Assembly: GCA_017547065.1 (NCBI GenBank)
Contig: JAFYRC010000089.1
Span: 1-6,635 of the forward strand
Source: Tidjanibacter sp.
Lineage (GTDB): Bacteria > Bacteroidota > Bacteroidia > Bacteroidales > Rikenellaceae
DNA: 6,635 bases
Reading direction: 5' to 3'
In this document: one piece after another, positions 1 through 6,635 of the stretch
Numbering within the stretch: the first letter of the stretch is position 1
How the letters are laid out: each line of letters opens with the position of its first letter
The notes under the pieces: model-generated
Told to the model about the DNA's origin: nothing
Seen by the model: only the letters and a program-made list of their open reading frames with translations
The model's database searches: none
Program-made: the position numbers and the translations under genes

Positions 1-44
1 CCCACACACAGCAACGTAAGTAATACTGTAATGAGCTTTTTCAT
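1..44 (-). CDS. 5' end of an exported protein gene, third gene of the susCD operon (runs off the left edge)
   Basis: Reading the minus strand from the ATG at 44-42 gives MKKLITVLLTLLCV and then the edge of the window. Two lysines followed by an unbroken hydrophobic stretch are the start of a Sec signal peptide. A cysteine is at residue 13, but the residues before it (T-L-L) do not make a good lipobox, so it is unclear whether the product is a lipoprotein. The ATG lies 9 bases after the SusD stop codon, on the same strand, and shares the start context AATATGAAAAAG with the SusD gene. In PULs this position is often held by a surface glycan-binding protein, a SusE/F-like lipoprotein or an exported enzyme, but nothing visible here decides between them. 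That a gene starts here is fairly likely; its function is unknown. Confidence 0.7.
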   Translation of the reverse strand, partial: MKKLITVLLTLLCV

Positions 45-53
45 ATTCTTAGA

Positions 54-1889
54 TTAATATTGCCAGCCCTCGGTTCTGGGAAGGTTGGAGTTGCGCTGCT
101 GCTCAACGGTGGGTACTGCCCAACGGAGCATTTTCTCGCCGTGCCAGTAGTGTTTGCTGAACACGTTACCCCACATACCCTGAATGCCGAGCTGATCCTT
201 GCCTTGGAATTTACTATCCTTGTAGGTGCCCCAACGAACTTCGTGGAAGTAGTTTACACCCTCACAGCAGAGTTCAATACGGCTCTCATAGCGGATGGCT
301 GCCAAAATCTCCTCCTCGTTGCTAACACCATTCAGACCTGCACCAACATGAAGTGCGGGCATACCGCCACGGGTACGAACCTCGTTGATGAGTGACACAG
401 CCTCGGCATAATTAGCCTGACCCTGACGAGCCAAAGCCTCGGCCCACTGCAACTGGATGTCGGTGTAGCGGATGATTGGAATGTCGGTATAGCAATTTGC
501 ACGGCTCACGAGAGCATCCTTCTGGGTTTCGTTATACTTTCGATAGAGATAGAACCAAGTAACGGTTTTACGCTTATCGTGCCAGAGGTCAAAGCCATTG
601 GTATCGGTCTTGCCACGGTCGATAAAGGGGTAACGGAACACCTTATTCACCTGATTACCATTACTCTGCGAAGGCTCATAGCAATCCATGGTTGCATAGG
701 GTGTCAAAACCAGGAGCTGCAACCTGGGGTCCCTATTCTCATAGGCCGACATGATCCTCTGCTCGTTACCATCGGGCAAGTAGTATTTCTCAACCACGGC
801 AGCACCCGCGCTCTTTTTCAGATCGCTATATTTAGTGCTGTGTTTGGTGTCGAGGTTGTTGCGAGCAAAGAATACCTCACGCTCTGCCACAGCCATATTG
901 TCCCAATCGGGGAATACGGAGGTCCAAGTAAACTCCGAGCCATCGGCCATCTGGAAGTCGTCCACCCAGTTGGCATTAGGCATCATACAAGAAATACCGT
1001 TATATTGGTCCCTTGCACCCACCATCTGTTGGATGTTGCCACAGTAGCCAGCCTCAGCATCAAGCTGGTTAGCAAAAATCATCTCGCTATTACGCTCGGC
1101 AGCTGCAGTCCACTGATTTTGGTAGGTTCCTGCGCTAACACTGTAATTGTGCAACTTGTAGCCACACTCCTTCACTTTTTCAAAGTCTGCAGCAGCCAAT
1201 GCATACTCCTCCAGCCACATGTAAATCTGGCCACGAAGCGCATAAGCAGCACCTTTCGAAGGACGACCATACCTGTCACCGGTAAGGTTGTTGAGGGCAA
1301 AGTGCTCGTTCTCGATACAGTATTTGAGATCCTCCAAGCACTGCGCCCAGATCTCTGCACGAGGAGTTACACCTTTGTAGCAATCCTTTGCGTTCACAGG
1401 CTCGGTATAGAGAGGTACATCGTGGTAGAGCATTGCCAAGCGGTGGTAGAACCACGCACGGAGGAATTTCACCTCGCTCATCCAGTTACCAAATGTTGCC
1501 TCGTCCAAACCAGCACGGTCGAGGTTGGCGATAGCGTCGTTGCAACGGTGGATACCAGTATAGGCCCACTGCCACTCATATTTCACATATCCGATGTTGG
1601 CTTTGAGGCTCGCATTGCTAGCTACAATACCATTAAACCAAGATGTCGAATAGCCGTGGCCCTCCATACCGAAGTAGTTATAACCGGAGGCACCCTGCTG
1701 TACATCATACTGTGAAGTATCACCATTGTAGAAAACACGATATATACCGTTGATACCCTGCTGTGCAAGATTCTCGGTCTCCCACATATTACCAGTAGCA
1801 ATCTGGTTGTAGGGAGCAGTGTCCAAGAAATCGGTACAACCAACCATCAATACACTGCTCAAAATCAGACTAAATATAATCTTTTTCAT
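54..1889 (-). CDS. SusD/RagB-family outer-membrane nutrient-binding lipoprotein
   Basis: Surface lipoprotein expected to bind a glycan and act as the lid of the SusC transporter encoded just upstream. Residues 1-18 are a lipoprotein signal peptide ending in M-V-G-C; Cys18 would be lipidated, and the following TDFLD resembles the acidic start common in surface-exposed Bacteroidota lipoproteins. Family hallmarks: a helix like 'R-C-N-D-A-I' near 115-124; EVKFLRAWFYHRL at 139-151 followed by DVPLYTEP at 157-164; a TPR-like helix pair at 212-239; AEAL at 483-486; LINEVRTRGGMPAL at 500-513; and a conserved C-terminal block at 525-554 with E-S-R-I-E-L and V-R-W-G. It ends in WQY, and 611 residues is normal for the family. 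The gene follows the SusC gene by 50 bases. The Gly/aromatic-rich stretch at 66-87 may lie near the ligand site, but that is a guess. Substrate unknown; family assignment firm. Confidence 0.96.
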   Translation of the reverse strand: MKKIIFSLILSSVLMVGCTDFLDTAPYNQIATGNMWETENLAQQGINGIYRVFYNGDTSQYDVQQGASGYNYFGMEGHGYSTSWFNGIVASNASLKANIGYVKYEWQWAYTGIHRCNDAIANLDRAGLDEATFGNWMSEVKFLRAWFYHRLAMLYHDVPLYTEPVNAKDCYKGVTPRAEIWAQCLEDLKYCIENEHFALNNLTGDRYGRPSKGAAYALRGQIYMWLEEYALAAADFEKVKECGYKLHNYSVSAGTYQNQWTAAAERNSEMIFANQLDAEAGYCGNIQQMVGARDQYNGISCMMPNANWVDDFQMADGSEFTWTSVFPDWDNMAVAEREVFFARNNLDTKHSTKYSDLKKSAGAAVVEKYYLPDGNEQRIMSAYENRDPRLQLLVLTPYATMDCYEPSQSNGNQVNKVFRYPFIDRGKTDTNGFDLWHDKRKTVTWFYLYRKYNETQKDALVSRANCYTDIPIIRYTDIQLQWAEALARQGQANYAEAVSLINEVRTRGGMPALHVGAGLNGVSNEEEILAAIRYESRIELCCEGVNYFHEVRWGTYKDSKFQGKDQLGIQGMWGNVFSKHYWHGEKMLRWAVPTVEQQRNSNLPRTEGWQY

Positions 1890-1939
1890 ATTGCTTTGTC
1901 TTCCTTATATTATATATAAATATGTATGTACGTAGTGCA
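1890..1939 (-). promoter_or_regulatory. susC-susD gap with an SD-like ribosome binding site
   Basis: On the minus strand AAGGAAG (plus-strand 1900-1906) ends 10 bases before the SusD ATG and is the best SD-like site in the window, supporting that start. Just before it the gap contains an AT-only inverted repeat, TTATAT-TAT-ATATAA on the plus strand at 1905-1919. The stem is too weak and lacks the GC pairs of an intrinsic terminator, so readthrough from SusC to SusD is expected. The AT-rich leader probably keeps the SusD start unstructured. Confidence 0.45.
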
Positions 1940-4900
1940 TTAGAAGGAGATCTGTGCACCGATGGCATACTGTTTCATCAGAGGATAGGTTACCGAAGTT
2001 CCCATCTCAGGATCAAGACCGGGATAGTTGGTCAGAGTGAGAAGGTTCTCGCCCGAAACATAAACGCGGAGTTTATCCATCTTCACTTTCCTGGTCCACT
2101 TAGCGGGCAGGGTGTAACCAATCTGGAGGTTTTTGAGTTTGATGTAATCACCCTTGTAGCGGTAGAACTCAGTGTTAACACCATTGTTCAAACGAGTCTC
2201 GTTGGTCAAACGAGGGTTGCTTGCATTGATGTTGGTACGAGGATCCTCGGGGTTCATAGGATCGTAGAAGTAGTGATCATCGGCAATGTTCTGCATCAAG
2301 TTGTAACCGAGTTTAGTGCGAGTTGTATTGTAAACATCGTCCTCCCAGTAGAGCTCGAAGCCTGCGCTACCGGCCCACAACATATACAGATCGAAGCCCT
2401 TGTAGTTCATCGAGAAATTAACACCGAAGTTGTAGAGAGGCTGACGGCTGGTGCCGGTGAAGTTCTGGTCGTTGGTCTCACCATAGTTACCATCGCCATT
2501 GGAGTCGGCCACGATAAAGTCGCCATACCAGAGGGTATCCTGAGCGGTCTTGCTCAAACCAAAGAACTTGTAACCGCTGGCCATCATAGCCTGCACCCAT
2601 GCCAAATCCTGCTCGGTACGAATCATACCATCCACGGGACCCTGGTCAAGACCGGGCTCGCCACCTGCGTAGCTACCATTACCACGGTAGAGTTGGTACA
2701 TATACATCTCACCCAACGAGTGACCCTCGAGAATCAAGCCACCAAAGCCGCTCTGTGCCACATCGCCATAGTTGTTGTGGAAAGAGGTGGGGTTGCCTTC
2801 CTCGTCATACTCCCAGTACTTCTCGAGTTGGCCTTTGTATTTCATAACACGGTTTTTGTTGTAGGCGAAATTACCCTCGATGCGATAGCCAAAGTCGCCG
2901 ATACGATCCTCCCAAGCAAGGGTAAGCTCGATACCACGGTTGCGAACCTCTGCAATATTCTCGGTCGCGCCAGTCACATCACCCATAGTAATAGGAATCG
3001 AAGGAGTGTAGAGAATACCATCGGTGTATTTCTCATAGAGGTCAATCTCACCAGTCAGTCGGTTGTTGAACAAGCCCCAATCCAAACCGATATTGGTTGT
3101 TGTGGTGCTCTCCCACTCGAGGGCAGTATTGCTCAACTTGCTGATTGCCAAACCAGTCGAAGGCTTGCCATCAACCACAACCTTGTTGGTTACATAGCTT
3201 GCCTGCCAGTCGTAGTTACCGCTCGCGCAGTTACCCATACGGCCCCACGAAGCACGAAGTTTGAGGTTGCTCAACCAATCCTCAGCAAAGCCCATAAACT
3301 CCTCCTCGTTGATACGCCAACCTGCCGATACGGAGGGGAATACACCCCAACGGCTCTCGGGAGCAAACCTCGACGAACCATCCACACGTACGTTAGCCTC
3401 CAAGAGGTATTTGTCTTTGAACGAGTAGTTAGCCCTACCAAAATAGGACATCAAAGCCCAATCAGCAGCGCTACTGGACGAGTTGCTCAACTCGGTAGCG
3501 GTGCTCAACTGGGTCAGATTCCAGTCAGCCATACCAATTTTCGATACCGAGAACGACTCCGATTTGTAGAACGAAGTTGTGAAACCACCCAACAAGCTAA
3601 CCTTGTGGTCGTCGTTGATGGTTGGATTGTAACGTGCCAAAATCTCCGAGTTCTCGCGGTGATATTTGGTCAATTTATTGGTGATGGTCTGGTTGTCCAG
3701 AGTTGTTTTGCTCACCACCTCATTGGTCATATAATTACATGTACCCTTGGGGAAGCCCCAGGTTGCATAGTCGAGCCAATCGGGAGCGTAGTTGTAGCTT
3801 GCCTCAATGGTCAGATCCTTCACAGGGTTGATGATACCATAGAGGGTGAAGTTGCCGCGGAAGGATTTGTCGTAGCCCTTACGCACCATTGTTTTGAAGA
3901 TGTTGTTGGCAGTGGTAGACTCCTCAACAGCTACTGGAATACCCCAAGCATCATCCTCACCGGGATAGATACCGGGAACAGCAGCGCCAAGATAGCTAAA
4001 TCCGTCGCTCACCTTCGACATACCCTTGTTCTGTTTTACGCCATTGAGACGGGTACCGATTTTCAGCCAATCGTAGACCTTAATCTCCAAGTTCGTACGG
4101 AACGAGAACTGATCCATACCGGTGTCCATACCCCTCTGGTTCATAATACCAACCTCATCGAGGTAGCCCAACGACATAAAGTAGGTTGCGTCGCCCTTGC
4201 TACCCGAAACCGAAAGGTTGTGTTTCTGAGAGAAACCGGTACCTACGATTTCGTTAAACCAGTCGGTGTTAGGATAGGCCATGTAGTTGGGCAGTCCACC
4301 CTCCGACAAGCCATAGGGGTCTTGTGCTGCAAGTTCCCAAGCCTCGATGGTTGACTCGTTGTAAACATCGGGCTTACCCATGTTGTAGGCACCCTCGTTG
4401 TGGAGTCGCATGTGCTCAGCGTAGTTGCTCACAAATTTGAGTTTATTCTGTGCCTCCTGGAACGAACCATAGAAGTTGTAGGTCACTTTCGACTTACCGG
4501 AACCCTTCTTGGTAGTTACCAGCACAACACCATTCGCTGCCCTCGAACCGTAGATTGCTGCCGAAGCTGCATCTTTCAGCACGGTGATGCTTGCAATATC
4601 CTCCGTATTCACGTTGTTCATATCCCACTCAACGCCATCCACCAGCACCAATGGGTTGTTGGAGTTAAGCGAGTTGTTACCACGAATACGAATTGTACCG
4701 CCAGTACCGGGTTGGCCCGAACTTTGATGTACTTGAACACCTGCCGACAAACCTGCCAATGCAGTTGAGGCGTTGGGCACGGGACGACTGCTCATCGACT
4801 CGTCAAAGTTGACAGTTGCCACCGAGCCGGTCAGGTCGGCCTTGCGCTGTACGCCATAGCCCACAACAACAACCTCTTGAAGAGCCTCTGCGCTGGGCAC

Positions 4901-5179
4901 GAGAGTAATGTTGTGAGTGCCGGCTTTGGTAACCTTGAATGTATGGGTGTTGTAGCCCATATACTCAACGCTCACCTCTGCTGAAGTTTTAACCTTCAAC
5001 ACATAGCTTCCCTCTAGGTCGGTAACAGTACCACTACCGTCTTGCAACGATACGACTGTTGCACCCACCAACGGTTGGCCTGCCTCGTCGGCAACCTTTC
5101 CGGAGATTGTAATTTGCTGTGCATGCACGCCGAAGCTACACATAGCAAACACTACTAAAAGTAGGATTTTTTGTTTCAT
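1940..5179 (-). CDS. SusC/RagA-family TonB-dependent outer-membrane transporter
   Basis: Outer-membrane importer that takes the ligand captured by the SusD partner and moves it to the periplasm with energy from TonB-ExbBD. Residues 1-20 are a signal peptide, cleavage likely after VHA. Residues 22-95 form the carboxypeptidase-regulatory-like domain (ISGKV...G-Q-P-L-V-G-A-T-V). EVVVVGYG at 102-109 is the usual linker/TonB-box region. The plug, about 110-226, carries IRIRGNNSL (163-171), PLVLVDGV (176-183) and VLKDAASAAIYGSRAANGV (200-218), all SusC signatures. The rest is the beta-barrel, with an EF-hand-like DSNGDG loop at 892-897, YIKLKNLQIGYTLP at 1012-1025 and YVSGENLLTLTNYPGLDPE at 1040-1058. 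It ends in phenylalanine, as barrel proteins recognised by the BAM complex usually do. No STN domain precedes the plug, so it does not look like a transporter that signals through an anti-sigma factor; that fits control by the divergent sensor. Length 1079 is typical. Start chosen for the intact signal peptide; no SD is visible. Confidence 0.97.
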   Translation of the reverse strand: MKQKILLLVVFAMCSFGVHAQQITISGKVADEAGQPLVGATVVSLQDGSGTVTDLEGSYVLKVKTSAEVSVEYMGYNTHTFKVTKAGTHNITLVPSAEALQEVVVVGYGVQRKADLTGSVATVNFDESMSSRPVPNASTALAGLSAGVQVHQSSGQPGTGGTIRIRGNNSLNSNNPLVLVDGVEWDMNNVNTEDIASITVLKDAASAAIYGSRAANGVVLVTTKKGSGKSKVTYNFYGSFQEAQNKLKFVSNYAEHMRLHNEGAYNMGKPDVYNESTIEAWELAAQDPYGLSEGGLPNYMAYPNTDWFNEIVGTGFSQKHNLSVSGSKGDATYFMSLGYLDEVGIMNQRGMDTGMDQFSFRTNLEIKVYDWLKIGTRLNGVKQNKGMSKVSDGFSYLGAAVPGIYPGEDDAWGIPVAVEESTTANNIFKTMVRKGYDKSFRGNFTLYGIINPVKDLTIEASYNYAPDWLDYATWGFPKGTCNYMTNEVVSKTTLDNQTITNKLTKYHRENSEILARYNPTINDDHKVSLLGGFTTSFYKSESFSVSKIGMADWNLTQLSTATELSNSSSSAADWALMSYFGRANYSFKDKYLLEANVRVDGSSRFAPESRWGVFPSVSAGWRINEEEFMGFAEDWLSNLKLRASWGRMGNCASGNYDWQASYVTNKVVVDGKPSTGLAISKLSNTALEWESTTTTNIGLDWGLFNNRLTGEIDLYEKYTDGILYTPSIPITMGDVTGATENIAEVRNRGIELTLAWEDRIGDFGYRIEGNFAYNKNRVMKYKGQLEKYWEYDEEGNPTSFHNNYGDVAQSGFGGLILEGHSLGEMYMYQLYRGNGSYAGGEPGLDQGPVDGMIRTEQDLAWVQAMMASGYKFFGLSKTAQDTLWYGDFIVADSNGDGNYGETNDQNFTGTSRQPLYNFGVNFSMNYKGFDLYMLWAGSAGFELYWEDDVYNTTRTKLGYNLMQNIADDHYFYDPMNPEDPRTNINASNPRLTNETRLNNGVNTEFYRYKGDYIKLKNLQIGYTLPAKWTRKVKMDKLRVYVSGENLLTLTNYPGLDPEMGTSVTYPLMKQYAIGAQISF

Positions 5180-5330
5180 ACAAAAAGACTTTTAAGGATG
5201 AATAATTAGGTTAATTTAAGTGCTCTATTTTGTTTGATTTGCCAATCATTATGGCCAGGTTACATGTAGGCATAGGTTTACAATGCGAAGTTATGCATAA
5301 ACGCACAAGTAAATTAGTCCAAACAAGCCA

Positions 5331-5343
5331 TTGTGTAACACAA
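5331..5343. repeat. Inverted repeat TTGTGT-A-ACACAA
   Basis: A perfect 6-base inverted repeat with a one-base centre. It overlaps the first copy of the TAACACA direct repeat (5336-5342), so the same bases can be read as a palindromic or as a tandem site. It lies about 155 bases upstream of the SusC start. Confidence 0.55.
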
Positions 5344-5362
5344 TCTCTCACATCATAACACA
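5336..5362. repeat. Direct repeat TAACACA x2 with a 20-base period, candidate AraC-type operator
   Basis: TAACACA occurs at 5336-5342 and again at 5356-5362, placing the copies about two helical turns apart on the same face of the DNA. In the direction of susC transcription they read TGTGTTA. AraC-family DNA-binding domains, which form the output domain of HTCS proteins, typically bind tandem half-sites with about this spacing, and the site sits between the sensor gene and the operon it would control. A degenerate third copy, TAATCACAA, follows at 5370-5378. The repeat is seen directly; its role as an operator is inferred. Confidence 0.5.
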
Positions 5363-5371
5363 CATGTGTTA
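5356..5371. repeat. Inverted repeat TAACAC-ACAT-GTGTTA
   Basis: Perfect 6-base arms (5356-5361 and 5366-5371) around ACAT. Within it, ACACATGTGT at 5360-5369 is itself a perfect 10-base palindrome. The left arm is the second TAACACA copy, so this may be part of the same regulator site. It could also form a small hairpin in RNA, but there is no T-tract to make it a terminator. Confidence 0.5.
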
Positions 5372-5401
5372 ATCACAAAATAGCTCTAAGTGTTCAAAAA
5401 A

Positions 5402-5438
5402 TAACAATTGCGATAAATGTCGACTAACGCTATTGTTA
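5402..5438. repeat. Spaced inverted repeat TAACAAT ... ATTGTTA upstream of the sensor gene
   Basis: Seven-base arms at 5402-5408 and 5432-5438 are exact reverse complements, with 23 bases between them and arm starts 30 bases apart. Each arm contains the TAACA/TGTTA pentamer found in the repeats further left. The right arm covers the putative -33 TTG of the sensor promoter, so binding here could affect expression of the sensor itself. Chance occurrence in AT-rich DNA cannot be excluded. Confidence 0.35.
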
Positions 5439-5463
5439 AAACAGTAAACTTACCCTATCTTTA
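5433..5463 (+). promoter_or_regulatory. Candidate Bacteroidota-type promoter of the propeller-sensor gene
   Basis: TTG at 5433-5435 and TATCTTTA at 5456-5463 are separated by 20 bases. They match the known Bacteroides pattern (-33 TTTG, -7 TAnnTTTG) except for the first T and the last G. Transcription would start around 5468-5472, leaving a leader of only about 13-17 bases before the ATG at 5485 with no SD sequence, as is common in this phylum. Confidence 0.45.
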
Positions 5464-5484
5464 CGTGAATAAAGTTGTGTGATT

Positions 5485-6635
5485 ATGAAATCATTTCGTT
5501 CGATACTTATTCTCTGTTATCTCTCCCTAGCAGGAGGCGTTTGTGCATCCGGACAGACCTTCTCAGCGGTGCGACAATATGACGTCAAAGCGGGAATCTC
5601 CGACAACACCGTCCGCACCATCGTACAAGATTACACCGGCCACCTATGGTTTGGTACAAAGGATGGAATTAACCGTTTCAACGGCTCGACAATAAGTCGA
5701 TTTGGCAGCTATCCACGCACTTCCGATCAGCCCCTATTCAACATTCTCAAACTATGTCCACACGCCAACAACAGACAGTTGTGGGTGGCCACGGTGGATG
5801 GACTCTACCTATTTGATACAATAGAGGGAACTTTTGATTTCTTCGACAAGAAAACCATCGACAATAAAGGCGTTGCATCGGTGGTGAACGATGTGTGCTA
5901 TGATGCCACTGGAGCTCTTTGGATTGCCACATCCAACGGTCTTTTTTGCTATGAGGAGAAAGAGGATGCTTTGCGCTACTACCACAGTAGCGACCAAAAA
6001 GGTTCTCTGCCCAGCAATACGGTAATTTGTATTTTACGAGATTCTTCGGGAGATATGTGGTTCGGTACCCGCGCTGGATTGGCATATTATCGCCGAGGTG
6101 TCGACAAGTTCACCACCTACTGTTGGACCCGAAAAAACATGAGTTCTCTGCCGTATGAGATTGGCACACTGATGGAGACCTCCGAAGGTGACATCTGGAT
6201 TGGCACTCGCTATGATGGTCTGATGCATTTGGACCGCACAGCCGGCCGTTTCACTTCCTACCCCATCATCGGCACATCCGAGGGTAACACTTGGGTGAGG
6301 GCCATTCACCAACTCGACAACAACACTTTCCTTATTGGCACCGAAGATGGTCTGTTTGTGTTCGATCATTCGACCAAAGAGATCACACACCAACCAGCCC
6401 TCGGCACAGAGTCAATCTATGATTTCATTACCGACAGAGAGGGAGGCTTGTGGATCGGCACCTATTTTGCCGGAGCATATTATATCTCTCCGCAGAGTAA
6501 CAGCATGCATTGGTACAGGGAGGGAACAAGCGCCCTGCACGGCAGTGTGGTAAGTCAGTTTTGCGAGGACAGCAATGGTAACCTTTGGATTGCCACAGAG
6601 AATGGAGGACTAAACCATTTCAACACCACCACAAG
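5485..6635 (+). CDS. Periplasmic propeller sensor, probably the N-terminal part of a hybrid two-component regulator (3' end outside the window)
   Basis: The frame is open from the ATG at 5485 to the edge (383 codons plus two bases). An in-frame TAA at 5470-5472 limits upstream starts; GTG at 5479 is possible but less likely. Residues 1 to about 23 are a signal peptide (MKSFRSILILCYLSLAGG, then CASG). From residue 37 (GISDNTVRTIVQDYTG) the protein follows the Reg_prop beta-propeller pattern of HTCS sensors. Eight blade signatures of the type G-x-L-W-[IFV]-[GA]-T-x-x-G-[LI] are centred on W55, W100, W146, W192, W238, L283, W323 and W368, mostly 45-46 residues apart. In blade 6 leucine replaces the tryptophan, and the step to blade 7 is only 40 residues. 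Full HTCS proteins have two such propellers, a Y_Y_Y domain, a membrane helix, histidine kinase, receiver and AraC-type HTH domains; all of these later parts would lie beyond the edge, so a non-kinase propeller protein cannot be excluded. Divergent placement next to susC/susD strongly favours the PUL regulator. Confidence 0.9.
   Translation, partial: MKSFRSILILCYLSLAGGVCASGQTFSAVRQYDVKAGISDNTVRTIVQDYTGHLWFGTKDGINRFNGSTISRFGSYPRTSDQPLFNILKLCPHANNRQLWVATVDGLYLFDTIEGTFDFFDKKTIDNKGVASVVNDVCYDATGALWIATSNGLFCYEEKEDALRYYHSSDQKGSLPSNTVICILRDSSGDMWFGTRAGLAYYRRGVDKFTTYCWTRKNMSSLPYEIGTLMETSEGDIWIGTRYDGLMHLDRTAGRFTSYPIIGTSEGNTWVRAIHQLDNNTFLIGTEDGLFVFDHSTKEITHQPALGTESIYDFITDREGGLWIGTYFAGAYYISPQSNSMHWYREGTSALHGSVVSQFCEDSNGNLWIATENGGLNHFNTTT

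Larger units (their letters stand above)
5180..5484. promoter_or_regulatory. Divergent control region between the susC operon and the propeller-sensor gene
   Basis: No gene fits these 305 bases. They are AT-rich and must hold the promoters for both directions. The middle (5331-5438) is dense in TAACA/TGTTA motifs and inverted repeats, listed separately. Nearer to susC there are short perfect palindromes, TACATGTA at 5261-5268 and TTATGCATAA at 5291-5300. For susC I see no strong match to the Bacteroides -33 TTTG / -7 TAnnTTTG pattern. The best weak -7 candidate is TAATTTAC on the minus strand (plus 5309-5316), about 20 bases past the motif cluster and without a properly spaced -33 TTG, which would suit an activator-dependent promoter with a leader of roughly 125 bases. 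That promoter call is tentative. Confidence 0.6.

Noticed and set aside
60..395. Plus-strand open frame near the left edge
   Set aside because: Antisense to the conserved SusD C-terminal blocks; no independent coding evidence.
579..1715. Plus-strand open frame of 378 codons antisense to susD
   Set aside because: Shadow of the SusD gene by the same reasoning; no family motif in its translation.
1905..1919. Inverted repeat between susC and susD as a possible terminator or attenuator
   Set aside because: The stem is AT-only, six pairs, and followed by the SD-like sequence rather than a T-tract in the direction of transcription; it would not terminate efficiently.
1922..4354. Plus-strand open frame of 810 codons antisense to susC
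   Set aside because: It lies almost wholly inside an unmistakable SusC gene on the other strand, its translation shows no recognisable domain or export signal, and long antisense frames arise when the sense gene rarely uses the codons TTA, CTA and TCA.
5183..5193. AAAAG-A-CTTTT inverted repeat just upstream of the SusC start
   Set aside because: Five-base AT-rich arms with a one-base centre; too short to form a stable hairpin and expected by chance in such DNA.
5262..5367. Two ACATGT hexamers exactly 100 bases apart (5262-5267 and 5362-5367)
   Set aside because: Only six bases are shared and the flanks differ; the round spacing has no known meaning and is most likely coincidence.
5747..6393. 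Minus-strand open frames opposite the sensor gene (5747-6085 and 6034-6393)
   Set aside because: They overlap the plus-strand propeller repeats, whose regular 45-residue pattern shows which strand is coding.
6335..6553. Plus-strand open frame of 72 codons within the sensor gene
   Set aside because: Out of frame with the propeller reading frame, which stays open throughout and carries the blade signatures.

Overview
The window is a piece of a polysaccharide utilization locus (PUL) from a member of the Bacteroidota. The evidence is a SusC-like TonB-dependent transporter followed by a SusD-like lipoprotein, a divergent gene whose product begins with the blade repeats of a hybrid two-component sensor, and start regions that are AT-rich with weak or absent Shine-Dalgarno sequences. 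The genus cannot be told from this sequence. The substrate is also unknown, because no glycoside hydrolase, lyase, sulfatase or peptidase is visible.

Layout from left to right: (a) 1-44, minus strand, the first 14 codons of a gene that runs off the left edge and encodes a signal peptide; (b) 54-1889, minus strand, a complete SusD/RagB-family lipoprotein of 611 residues; (c) a 50-base gap with an SD-like site; (d) 1940-5179, minus strand, a complete SusC-family transporter of 1079 residues; (e) 5180-5484, a 305-base divergent control region; (f) 5485-6635, plus strand, the first 383 codons of a propeller sensor, most likely a hybrid two-component system (HTCS) protein, running off the right edge. 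The minus-strand genes are transcribed in the order SusC, SusD, third gene, with gaps of 50 and 9 bases, so they look like one operon.

Inferred working model: SusD captures a glycan at the cell surface and closes over the SusC barrel, which imports it using TonB energy. Enzymes outside the window cut it, and a periplasmic breakdown product binds the propeller sensor, whose AraC-type output domain (expected beyond the right edge) activates the susC operon. The divergent region holds five copies of a TAACA/TGTTA pentamer between 5336 and 5438, including a seven-base direct repeat with a 20-base period and overlapping inverted repeats. This is the best candidate for the regulator's binding site and the least routine signal here. 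I see no mobile element, CRISPR array, RNA gene or clear terminator. The coding content is a standard PUL core rather than a new kind of system.
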